Shown here one piece after another: positions 34,004 to 41,438 of a stretch of 46,087 bases of DNA. The notes beneath the pieces are model-generated. The model had not been told where the DNA came from and did not search any database. It worked only from the letters and a program-made list of their open reading frames with translations. The DNA is taken from contig CALVWC010000003.1 of the NCBI GenBank assembly GCA_944364445.1, positions 1 to 46,087 on the forward strand, given 5' to 3'. A program made the position numbers and the translations under genes. Positions within the stretch are counted from its first letter, which is position 1; each line of letters begins with the position of its first letter. Source of the stretch: an uncultured Clostridia bacterium (GTDB lineage Bacteria; Bacillota; Clostridia; Christensenellales; UBA1242).

Positions 34004-34032
34004 TTGACAACACTTTTTTATTATATTATAAA
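34004..34032 (+). promoter_or_regulatory. sigma-A type promoter of the DAC-like gene
   Basis: TTGACA (34004-34009), 17-nt spacer, TATAAA (34027-34032), ~43 nt before the ATG. Confidence 0.8.
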
Positions 34033-34074
34033 ATTAAAGTATAAATGATTATTTTGATTTTGAAGAGGTGACGT

Positions 34075-35433
34075 ATGGAAAAATCGCAATTTTATGATTT
34101 TGTTAACACTTTGATTGTCCCTCTTTTCACGGGTTCGTTTGTTGCTGGCGAAATTGAATCTTCATCAAGAGATTTGGAAGTTGCGCTTGGAAAAGGAAAT
34201 TCTGTTTTGTTGAAACCTACCAAACTTGATGAATATAGAATTGTTTTGAAACGAGGTCAGGCGTTTAAGTCTTTTGAAGTTAATCTTATAAGAAATATTC
34301 TTGAAGAGATGACAGAACTTTCTTCGCATGGTATTGACAATGCTATATACTTACAAAAACTGCAAAGTGTTGTGATTGAAAAAGCGCTTATTAATTCAAT
34401 CACTGATGTTGCATCCGACACGATCATTGGAATTATATCTATGCTGGAAAGGTGGTCGGCACGAACTTATGAAGGGGCAAATGTTGCTATGGGCGTGTTT
34501 GTGAATTTGGCGACATTGGCGGAAGAAAAGTCAACAGTTTCATATGCTGAAATTATGAATCACGATTTTTATGCAAGACTCACTGACGGAATGTCTTGTT
34601 TTGTGGAGTTTGATAGGCGTGGGCTTCTTTTGACTTACACAAATTTAAAAAACACCAAATCTGCGCCAACAATTTCTCCTTACATTTTCGACCGTGTGGC
34701 AAGAAGTTGCAATGATAAACGCGTGGGTATTGTGCTTACAGTGAGAGGTGACATTTTAATTTTCTATGCACGCCAACTTATGTTTGCGAAAAGGAACGGC
34801 AAGTGGTGTGTTTATTCGCATGACGAAATTATTAGGCTTCTTTACAACAATGTTTCCTATACCGCCAAGCAAATTCGTCGTGCAATTTATAATACAGCGC
34901 TCGATTGCTCGTTTGGATACATGGGTGCTTGCATTGTTTATTTAAATAAGGATAAAACACTGGATGCCTTAAAATTTATTGATGTTGCAGATATCATTTC
35001 GGAACCACATTTCGAAATGAAAAAGCAGTTGGAACTTGAGGAGGCGTCGAAACTTTATAATTTGCAAACAGCAAAAGCAATTCAAGAAAAGTTTAATTGT
35101 AATCATGAAGAATATATGTTTAAAAATAATTGCATTAAATCTAGGTCGATAAGAAAAATTGTTTCAGGTAAAAAACTTTATGAACTTGACAGAAAACTTT
35201 TAGAGGATTTGGTTTCGATTGATGGCGCAACAATTGTTGACTTCGACGGCACGATTATTGCAGTTGGTGCGATCATAAAAATTGAGGCTGGAAGTTTGGG
35301 TGGCGGTAGACTGGCAGCCACAAAAAGTATGGCAAAATATGGCGTTGGAATTAAGGTTTCGCAAGATGGAATTATGCTTGGATATAGTGCAGATAAGCAT
35401 GGAAAAGTTAAACAAATCTTTAATGTTGGATAA
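34075..35433 (+). CDS. atypical diadenylate cyclase (DisA_N/DAC)-like protein
   Basis: The 452-residue soluble protein has at its C-terminus a DAC-like segment: DGATIVDFDGTIIAVGAII (from residue 383) and GGGRLAATKSMAKYGVGIKVSQDG, matching the DGA motif and the strand after the RHR loop of diadenylate cyclases. The RHR of the GTRHRAA motif is replaced by GRL (residues 411-413), so c-di-AMP synthesis cannot be assumed. Residues 1-~340 are probably a large N-terminal sensor-type region. GAGGTGA precedes the ATG. It is monocistronic, between sigK and rnpB. Confidence 0.7.
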   Translation: MEKSQFYDFVNTLIVPLFTGSFVAGEIESSSRDLEVALGKGNSVLLKPTKLDEYRIVLKRGQAFKSFEVNLIRNILEEMTELSSHGIDNAIYLQKLQSVVIEKALINSITDVASDTIIGIISMLERWSARTYEGANVAMGVFVNLATLAEEKSTVSYAEIMNHDFYARLTDGMSCFVEFDRRGLLLTYTNLKNTKSAPTISPYIFDRVARSCNDKRVGIVLTVRGDILIFYARQLMFAKRNGKWCVYSHDEIIRLLYNNVSYTAKQIRRAIYNTALDCSFGYMGACIVYLNKDKTLDALKFIDVADIISEPHFEMKKQLELEEASKLYNLQTAKAIQEKFNCNHEEYMFKNNCIKSRSIRKIVSGKKLYELDRKLLEDLVSIDGATIVDFDGTIIAVGAIIKIEAGSLGGGRLAATKSMAKYGVGIKVSQDGIMLGYSADKHGKVKQIFNVG

Positions 35434-35483
35434 AATTATCAATTTAAAAAATATATAAGAAAAATAAAAAATTTCAAAATTTA

Positions 35484-35545
35484 GGCTAAAATTTCATAAA
35501 AAACATGAAAAAAATGTGATTTTTTGAATTTTAGCCCTATTTTTT
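35484..35545 (+). terminator. terminator-like hairpin after the DAC-like gene
   Basis: GGCTAAAATTT (35484-35494) pairs with GAATTTTAGCC (35526-35536), enclosing a small TTCAT/ATGAA hairpin, followed by CTATTTTTT. A second hairpin (CCCTATTTT 35535-35543 with AAAATAGGG 35574-35582) shares two bases with it, so they exclude each other at the base. Confidence 0.7.
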
Positions 35546-35582
35546 ATATATTTACTATTTAAAAATCCGTTTTAAAATAGGG

Positions 35583-35611
35583 TTGATTTTTATGATGATA
35601 TGTGATATAAT
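35583..35611 (+). promoter_or_regulatory. sigma-A type promoter of rnpB
   Basis: TTGATT (35583-35588), 17-nt spacer, TATAAT (35606-35611); +1 at about 35618, the first base of the P1 helix. Confidence 0.88.
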
Positions 35612-35617
35612 GTGGAT

Positions 35618-35960
35618 GTCAGTCAGACAAATGGTCGCGTGTTATCGACTACCGATGACACGAGGAAAGTCCGAGCATCAAAAGAACAGGGTGCTAGTTA
35701 ACGGCTAGTGAAGGCGACTTTAAGGATAGTGCAACAGAAATAGACTGCCAAGTTTTCTTGGTGATGGTGGAAAGGTAGGGTAAGAGCCTACCGAAAGTTT
35801 GGTGACAAACTTTGCTCTGTAAACCCCACCCGATGCAAGGTTAAGTTTAGGCGACGGCGTTCTTTCCTGCCTAACAAAAATACCGCTTGATTTTGTTGGT
35901 GACAGCAAAACTAGATAGATGACCATTTGAAACAGAACTCGGCTTATAGTCTGGCTGATA
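35618..35960 (+). ncRNA. rnpB: RNase P RNA
   Basis: The ~343-nt RNA has the universal core: GAGGAAAGTCCGAGC near the 5' end, the GATGGTGGAAAGGTAGGG/GTAAACCCCACCCG region in the middle and ACAGAACTCGGCTTATAG near the 3' end (the two sides of P4). The P1 helix is formed by GTCAGTCAGAC (35618-35628) and GTCTGGCTGAT (35949-35959). It is the catalytic RNA that matures the 5' end of tRNAs. It is flanked by its own promoter and terminator. Confidence 0.96.
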
Positions 35961-35964
35961 ATTT

Positions 35965-35987
35965 AAGATGGGAAACCATCTTTTTTT
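35965..35987 (+). terminator. rho-independent terminator of rnpB
   Basis: AAGATGG (35965-35971) and CCATCTT (35976-35982) close a GAAA loop and are followed by seven T (to 35987). Confidence 0.92.
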
Positions 35988-36021
35988 GTTTAAAAATATT
36001 TTGTTGGGCAAAAATCATCTT

Positions 36022-37245
36022 ATGAGAAAGGAAGATGTATATAATTTTAAAACCACCATATTAAATCGCGTTAGGTTTCATGCACCGATATGTTTTGACT
36101 CTGAGATTGACAGGACAATTCTTTTTAACAATGGTGTAAATTTAAATTATCCTATTTTTGTTTATAGAAATACACTTTCAAAAGAGGTTTTAAAAGCGTT
36201 TTATGAGGCAAGTTTAGAGGCTGACTTTAATTTGTTAATACCTTTAACTAATGTTCAAAGTAAGCAGGAAAAGTTTTTGAAAAAAATTAATAATTGTGTG
36301 CTTTTTGGTGATAACGCACCTCTTTCTTTTATAACCATGATAAATAAACTCAACATTAATTATCCAGCAAGTTGCAACTATGATTTAACATATAAGGAAA
36401 AATTTTTTAAAGTTAATAATGAAATTTTAAACCCTGTTTATAAAGAGTTTTCCTTGCAAAGAGAAGTGGTTGTGGATGGCGTTAAAGTGGAGTATAAGGA
36501 ATTTCTTTTGAATGGAAATAATATTTATGTCAAACTCAAAAATAACGAAAAAAGAGAGAAAAAATTAAAAATTTCTTTAAATTTTCCGTTAAAAAGGGGA
36601 TATTTTCTCTTTAAACGATTAAATCGTTGTGTTAAAATTGAAAATTTGCAAAACGGAGAATTGATGTATTTTTCCTTTATTTGTCCTTGTGCGAAAATGA
36701 GTTTTTCGGCGGTTGATGGTTTGGAAAATTCTTCTTACTCCACCATTTATTTGGAATTTAACTTGACCATTAAACCTAATGAGAAAAAAAGTTTATTCTT
36801 TTTGATGTCGAATAAAAAATTCCCTCTTAAGACAGATAAAGAATTTGATGAGTTGTTTGAGATTGCTTTAAATAAAAGCAAAGAGATTTTTGATTTAAAA
36901 GTGAAAACTAAAGATGCTAAATTTGACCAATTTTTTAACAACACTTTACCTAAAAAAATTTGGCTTAATTGGAGTAATTTTTGCGAAGATGAAAGTTTAT
37001 TAAAAAAGTATGAAACACTTAGGAGGTTGTTTATCAAAGGTAAGGATAAAATTTGCTTTGTGCCATTTAAAGAAATTGGGCTTAAAGAACTTGGAATATT
37101 TAATGGCGAGTATTATAAAAAAATTTTAATAAGTTTTGGCGATGAAAGGTATTTGCAAGTTGGAAAGACAAAATTTTTTAATATATCAAATATAAATAAA
37201 AAATCACTTTCAAAACGAGATGCGATTTTTCTTTCATTCGCGTGA
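36022..37245 (+). CDS. unknown 407-residue protein
   Basis: The open frame is 425 codons from 35968, but that ATG lies in the rnpB terminator; ATG 36022 is the next one and is chosen with low certainty. No Shine-Dalgarno is seen; AAAAAT ends 6 nt before it. The product is Lys/Asn/Phe rich, has no signal peptide and no membrane helix. Segments such as VDGVKVEYKEFLLNGNNIYVKLKN and LEFNLTIKPNEKKSLFFLMS look like a beta-sandwich, and FNNTLPKKIWLN near residue 310 recalls weakly the entry to the helical barrel of GH94/GH36-type enzymes. I cannot assign a family. Confidence 0.65.
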   Translation: MRKEDVYNFKTTILNRVRFHAPICFDSEIDRTILFNNGVNLNYPIFVYRNTLSKEVLKAFYEASLEADFNLLIPLTNVQSKQEKFLKKINNCVLFGDNAPLSFITMINKLNINYPASCNYDLTYKEKFFKVNNEILNPVYKEFSLQREVVVDGVKVEYKEFLLNGNNIYVKLKNNEKREKKLKISLNFPLKRGYFLFKRLNRCVKIENLQNGELMYFSFICPCAKMSFSAVDGLENSSYSTIYLEFNLTIKPNEKKSLFFLMSNKKFPLKTDKEFDELFEIALNKSKEIFDLKVKTKDAKFDQFFNNTLPKKIWLNWSNFCEDESLLKKYETLRRLFIKGKDKICFVPFKEIGLKELGIFNGEYYKKILISFGDERYLQVGKTKFFNISNINKKSLSKRDAIFLSFA

Positions 37246-37304
37246 AAGATACTGGAAATGATTATTCATATATTTAAAAAATAAAAAATGTTAATTTTTG
37301 CATG

Positions 37305-37342
37305 AAAAACGCTTTTTTATTTGAAAAAAATGCGTTTTTTCT
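37305..37342 (+). terminator. rho-independent terminator
   Basis: AAAAACGC (37305-37312) pairs with GCGTTTTT (37332-37339), with an inner T-run/A-run stem; follows the unknown protein gene. The rest of 37246-37505 is very AT-rich without an ORF. Confidence 0.75.
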
Positions 37343-37481
37343 TCATTTTTTATAATTTTTTGTTTTTGCTTCAATTTTGCTATTAAAATTTTTTAGAATT
37401 AAAAGTTGAAAAACTGCAAAATAAAATAACTTTTTATACCCTTTAAGACTTTAAAATATTTTAATTAATTTGAATAATTTA

Positions 37482-37511
37482 TTGTGTTTTGATTTTTATT
37501 TATGATATAAT
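37482..37511 (+). promoter_or_regulatory. promoter giving a leaderless rarA mRNA
   Basis: TATAAT (37506-37511), preceded by TGA (extended -10), with TTGTGT (37482-37487) 18 nt upstream. The start site falls at 37518-37519, which is the rarA ATG. No Shine-Dalgarno precedes it. Confidence 0.65.
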
Positions 37512-37518
37512 ATGCAAG

Positions 37519-38808
37519 ATGGAAAGTAGGCAAAGAATTCCGCTTGCAGAAAGAATGCGAGCAAAATCTCTTGACGAATTTGTTGGACAAGAGCATATCG
37601 TGGGCAAAAACAAGATGCTGACACGCGCAATCGCAACAGGTAATGTTGGGAGTATGATTTTTTATGGTCCACCCGGAACAGGCAAAACAACTCTTGCCAA
37701 CATCATTGCCAAAATGATGGATGCAAACATTGAGAAGTTAAATGCGGTTTCCAGCGGTGTTGCTGATGCTAAAGCCATCATTGAAAGAGCGCGTTCAAAT
37801 AAAGCGATGTTCAATAAGGATACTTATCTTCTTTTGGATGAGTGCCACAGATGGAATAAGGCACAAAGCGATTGTGTGTTGCAGGCGATTGAAGAGGGAA
37901 GTATATATTTCATTGGCTCGACCACAGAAAATCCTTATACCAGCATGACGCGTGCGATTGTTTCAAGATGTTCCATTTTTGAATTTAAAAAGATTAGTGA
38001 AAAAGATGTTGTCAAAGTTTTAAAGCGTGCTTTAAGCGATAAGGAAAATGGGCTTGGGCTTATTGATATTGATATGAGTGAAGAGGCAATTAAATATTTG
38101 GCTTTTGCCTCTAACGGCGATGTTAGAACGGCACTTAACGCGTTGGAACTTGCGGTTAATTCCACCAAAATGGGAAAGGACAAGCGTTTGCATATTTCAA
38201 AAGAGGATATTTCTGAATGCTTGAACAGACGACCTTTATCTATTGATGAAAGTGGCTATTATGACTACCTTTCCGCATTTTGCAAAAGTTTGAGAGGTTC
38301 TGACACGGAGGCTGCGCTATACTATAGTCAGCGTTTAATTCAAGCAGGAGTTGACCCATTGATTATTGCAAGGCGTATGATTGCGCACGCATCTGAAGAT
38401 ATTGGAATGGCGGACTCAAACGCACTTTTAATGGCGTGCTGTGCCATGTTTGCAGTGGAAAAAATTGGACCGCCTGAGTGTTATTTGAATTTGTCGCACG
38501 CAATAATCTATTTATGTGAGGCCGAAAAATCGAACAGTGTTTACATGGCGATGAGTATGGCAGAAGAGGATGCCAAAAACGCAAGAGAGGACCAAGTGCC
38601 AAACCATTTGAAAAATCATCCAAGCACTAATGATGATGGTCATGGAAAATATAAATATCCACATAACTACGGCGGGTATGTCGCTCAGCAATATCTGCCT
38701 GACAGTTTGAAAGATAGGGTTTATTATAAGCCAAGCGCAAACGGAAAAGAGAAAAATTTGATAAGAAAGAAATTTAGTAAAAATATTTCTAAAAAGGGAG
38801 AGAATTAA
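37519..38808 (+). CDS. rarA: replication-associated recombination protein RarA (MgsA) AAA+ ATPase
   Basis: It acts at stalled replication forks. The 429-residue protein has PLAERMRAKSLDEFVGQEHI at the N-terminus, Walker A GPPGTGKT (50-57), Walker B LLLDECH (104-110), sensor 1 GSTTENP and the C-terminal oligomerisation domain with NHLKNHP and YKYPHNYGGYV, all typical of MgsA/RarA. The frame extends up to 37489 but the -10 box lies there, so the ATG at 37519 is the start. It touches the next gene: stop TAA is directly followed by ATG. Confidence 0.95.
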   Translation: MESRQRIPLAERMRAKSLDEFVGQEHIVGKNKMLTRAIATGNVGSMIFYGPPGTGKTTLANIIAKMMDANIEKLNAVSSGVADAKAIIERARSNKAMFNKDTYLLLDECHRWNKAQSDCVLQAIEEGSIYFIGSTTENPYTSMTRAIVSRCSIFEFKKISEKDVVKVLKRALSDKENGLGLIDIDMSEEAIKYLAFASNGDVRTALNALELAVNSTKMGKDKRLHISKEDISECLNRRPLSIDESGYYDYLSAFCKSLRGSDTEAALYYSQRLIQAGVDPLIIARRMIAHASEDIGMADSNALLMACCAMFAVEKIGPPECYLNLSHAIIYLCEAEKSNSVYMAMSMAEEDAKNAREDQVPNHLKNHPSTNDDGHGKYKYPHNYGGYVAQQYLPDSLKDRVYYKPSANGKEKNLIRKKFSKNISKKGEN

Positions 38809-39768
38809 ATGTTTGGACGAAGAGCAGACGGAAAGAGAGTTAAAGATTTGATGATTATTGAAAAGGCTTTGCCTTACTTCATGCCGATGAGAATTGATGG
38901 CGTGAATTTGTATAAGCAACAGGTGAAATGCAAAACCATTGACGATTTCATCTTAAAAGAAAGGCAGGAAACTGGTGTGCATTTCACTTACACCGAAATT
39001 TTGATTGCAGCGTGCGTTAGGATGCTTTATGAAAGACCTAAGGCAAACAGGTTTATTATGAATTGTCAAATTTACCAAAGAAATGAAATCACAGTTTCTA
39101 TGAGTATTAAACCAAAACTTATTGATGATTGCGATGAGGTGACACTTAAGTTTCACTTCACAGGAAGAGAAAATATTTATGAAGTTAAAAAGATTGTGGA
39201 TGATGAAATAAAAAGAAATGTGCAGTCGGCGAATGAAGCGCAAGAAACCACAAAAGCAGCGAAATTTCTTGGAAAACTTCCTTATTGGATGTTTAAGGTT
39301 GCCATGAAGTTTATAAGGTTTGCTGATAGGTATGGTCTTCTTCCAAAATCGCTTATTGATGTCAGCCCATTCCACACAAGCATCTTTATAACCGATCTGA
39401 AAAGTATTAAACTTGATAAAGTTTATCATCATTTATATAACTTTGGAACGACCACAATTTTCGGAGCGCTTGGAAAGGTAAAGTATGTGCCAGTCAGCGA
39501 TAGAAATGGCGATATTCACACTGAAAAAGTGGTGGATATTGGTTTGACTTTGGATGAAAGAGTGGCTGATGGGTTGTATTATGCAAATTGCGTTAAACTT
39601 TTGCTTAAATATCTTGAAAACCCAGAATGCTTGAAGCAAAGTTTGAGTGAAGCAGAAGTTATTGATAAAGCGAAGAAAAAGCAAGAGAAAAAAGAAAAAC
39701 GCTTAGCCAAGAAAAAGGCGAAGCAAGAAAAGAAAGATAAAATTGTGAAAATAAATGAAGTTGCTTAA
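38809..39768 (+). CDS. 2-oxo acid dehydrogenase E2 (acyltransferase) catalytic-domain-like protein
   Basis: The 319-residue protein matches the CAT-like catalytic domain of dihydrolipoamide acyltransferases (FTYTEILIAACVRML at ~59-73; the C-terminal VVDIGLTLDERVADGLYYANC) but has no lipoyl or subunit-binding domain. In active E2 enzymes the motif is DHRxxDG; here it reads D249-E-R-V-A-D-G255, so the catalytic histidine is Glu. The C-terminus is a highly basic KKK/EKK tail. It is coupled to rarA. It is probably not a classical acyltransferase. Confidence 0.8.
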   Translation: MFGRRADGKRVKDLMIIEKALPYFMPMRIDGVNLYKQQVKCKTIDDFILKERQETGVHFTYTEILIAACVRMLYERPKANRFIMNCQIYQRNEITVSMSIKPKLIDDCDEVTLKFHFTGRENIYEVKKIVDDEIKRNVQSANEAQETTKAAKFLGKLPYWMFKVAMKFIRFADRYGLLPKSLIDVSPFHTSIFITDLKSIKLDKVYHHLYNFGTTTIFGALGKVKYVPVSDRNGDIHTEKVVDIGLTLDERVADGLYYANCVKLLLKYLENPECLKQSLSEAEVIDKAKKKQEKKEKRLAKKKAKQEKKDKIVKINEVA

Positions 39769-39773
39769 TTTTG

Positions 39774-39797
39774 TGCGAGAATTTTCTCGCATTTTTT
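39774..39797 (+). terminator. rho-independent terminator of rarA-E2-like operon
   Basis: TGCGAGA (39774-39780) pairs with TCTCGCA (39785-39791), loop ATTT, then six T. Confidence 0.88.
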
Positions 39798-40000
39798 ATT
39801 TAAAGAGATTTAGAATAACAAATTACAAGTTTAAATTTTAGAAAATTTGTAAATCAATAAAAAAATGTTTTTATTTCGCGAATATAAGTAAATATTGTCG
39901 AAAAAGTTGTTAATGAAGTCATTTTGACAGCAATTTGACGGCAGAAATAAATCTAATTGTAAAATATTGTAAAATAGCAGAAAATTAGTTGGCATAAAAT

Positions 40001-40030
40001 TTGACTATGTCAATTTTATTTCATTATAAT
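40001..40030 (+). promoter_or_regulatory. promoter with palindrome over the -35
   Basis: TTGACT (40001-40006), 18-nt spacer, TATAAT (40025-40030). The -35 is inside the inverted repeat TTGAC-TAT-GTCAA (40001-40013), a possible operator. The gap 39798-40000 is otherwise AT-rich and holds a weak TTACAA...TTGTAA hairpin and two TTGAC-like motifs near 39924-39944. Confidence 0.65.
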
Positions 40031-40057
40031 TTCTCATGTTTTGCAAAGGAGTATATT

Positions 40058-40585
40058 ATGAAAGAAAATTGTTGGACAAAAACATTGCTTGGAACTTACA
40101 GGTATTTGGAAAATATTGCGGGTGCCATTGACAAGATGGTTATGAAAACTGCACTTAATTCTTATCACTTCTGTCGCGGGGAAAGCAATAATGTTTATAA
40201 TATTTCTAATAAAATTATTGACCTTGCGGATAGAAAAATCACCTTGATTAACCTTAAAGTGATCATAGATAAAGTGCTTATGGAAATTCCTGAAAGCGAT
40301 GCAAAACTTTTGATTGAAAGGTATGTTGAAAATGTCAAATGTCGCGTTATGGCAGAAAATTCAAAAGTAAGCATTAGAACACTTTTTAGAAAATTAACTT
40401 GTGCGGAAAACAATTTCACAAAGAAACTTGTTGCCAATGGCTATACAGATGCGAGGTTAAGCGAACTTCTTAAAAAAGAAAAGTGGATTTTAAATTTTTA
40501 TGACCAAGTGGCAAATAAGGGTGAAGAAAATTTAAATATGCAAAAAGACCTTGCTTATCAAACTAAAATTTTTGGTCTTGTTTAA
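40058..40585 (+). CDS. small helical protein, possible sigma region 4/RinA-like regulator
   Basis: The 175-residue protein starts at 40058 (AAGGAG 7 nt upstream). The central part, LMEIPESDAKLLIERYVENVKCRVMAENSKVSIRTLFRKLTCAENNF, resembles the region-4 HTH of small sigma-like phage regulators (L..L..RY......A....S.RT..RK...A). I cannot be sure of the fold. The N-terminal 70 residues are helical with two cysteines. It converges with the SH3-like gene: both stop codons share TTAA (40582-40585). A phage-type terminase gene lies about 0.9 kb downstream. Confidence 0.65.
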   Translation: MKENCWTKTLLGTYRYLENIAGAIDKMVMKTALNSYHFCRGESNNVYNISNKIIDLADRKITLINLKVIIDKVLMEIPESDAKLLIERYVENVKCRVMAENSKVSIRTLFRKLTCAENNFTKKLVANGYTDARLSELLKKEKWILNFYDQVANKGEENLNMQKDLAYQTKIFGLV

Positions 40586-41346
40586 TTTAAATCGCTGTCA
40601 TCAAACTCAAAATAGTCACCATGCTGGATTTTTCTTATTGCTTTTTTCTCTGTTTTCCTTTTTTGTTTTGTTGGTTTTTTCACAAGGAAAAAGAGGATGA
40701 AAATGCTGGGAATGGTTATTGCTATTATTAAAAGCACTTTTGTGCCAGTGGATAGGTTGGAAAATGAGGTTGAAGAGCCTTCTAGTGCCTCCTCGCTTAC
40801 TTCTTCAAAAGTTTCGTTGTTGATTGTTGTTTCGGGAGGGGTGGATACCACTTCAGAATAGATATAGCCTCTGACTATCTCACCATTAAGGTTGGTGCTG
40901 GCGTAATACCATGTGTTTCCGCGACTTGAAACTTCTTCACCTTCCATTTCGCCATAGAAATTGAAAACTGTGTCCTCTTCAACATCGGCAAGGCTTGTGC
41001 TTGACGAGTTTGGATTTTCATATAGCGAATATGCCACATAGTTTGTGAAAGTGGAGTTTAAGTAAGGTGAGTTTGGAGTGCCTCGCATTAAAGTGACATC
41101 TTCTTTTTTAACAAAGCCGATTAAATCTTTGTAGGTCACTTGATAAAATTCTCCCTCCACCGATATCACACTGACGAAATAGGAATAAGGCAGTTTGAAA
41201 AGTCCGCTTGCCGAACTTAAAGAGGAGTAAAAATACGCATCGCTATCTTTTACTTTTCCATATATATTATCTTCCGCACTTGCAAAATTTATCTCTACAA
41301 AGGGAAGAAAAAGAAGGGTGAATAAAATTAAAAATATTTTTTTCAT
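40582..41346 (-). CDS. SH3-like domain membrane protein
   Basis: The 254-residue protein has a signal peptide (1-24, ASAED), two bacterial SH3-like segments (about 28-88 and 102-168; e.g. YGKVKDSDAYFYSS, TYKDLIGFVKKEDVTL) then a low-complexity Thr/Glu/Ser stretch, a membrane helix (203-222) and a Lys-rich tail. SH3b modules often bind cell-wall material. It is anchored by its C-terminus, without LPXTG. There is no Shine-Dalgarno; TAAAAT (complement of 41353-41358) lies 6 nt before the ATG, so it may be leaderless. Confidence 0.82.
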   Translation of the reverse strand: MKKIFLILFTLLFLPFVEINFASAEDNIYGKVKDSDAYFYSSLSSASGLFKLPYSYFVSVISVEGEFYQVTYKDLIGFVKKEDVTLMRGTPNSPYLNSTFTNYVAYSLYENPNSSSTSLADVEEDTVFNFYGEMEGEEVSSRGNTWYYASTNLNGEIVRGYIYSEVVSTPPETTINNETFEEVSEEALEGSSTSFSNLSTGTKVLLIIAITIPSIFILFFLVKKPTKQKRKTEKKAIRKIQHGDYFEFDDSDLN

Positions 41347-41438
41347 AGTTTAATTTTAAATCTCATTAAAGGAATTTACGGAAGAGAAATATGTCTATAT
41401 TTTTATTTTAGTAGATTTTTTTGTAAAAAGGAGGAAGG

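Noticed and set aside
39798-40000. Possible origin or small RNA in AT-rich DNA with TTGTAAAATA repeats
   Set aside because: No DnaA-box cluster and no stable structure; the repeats are short and AT-only.
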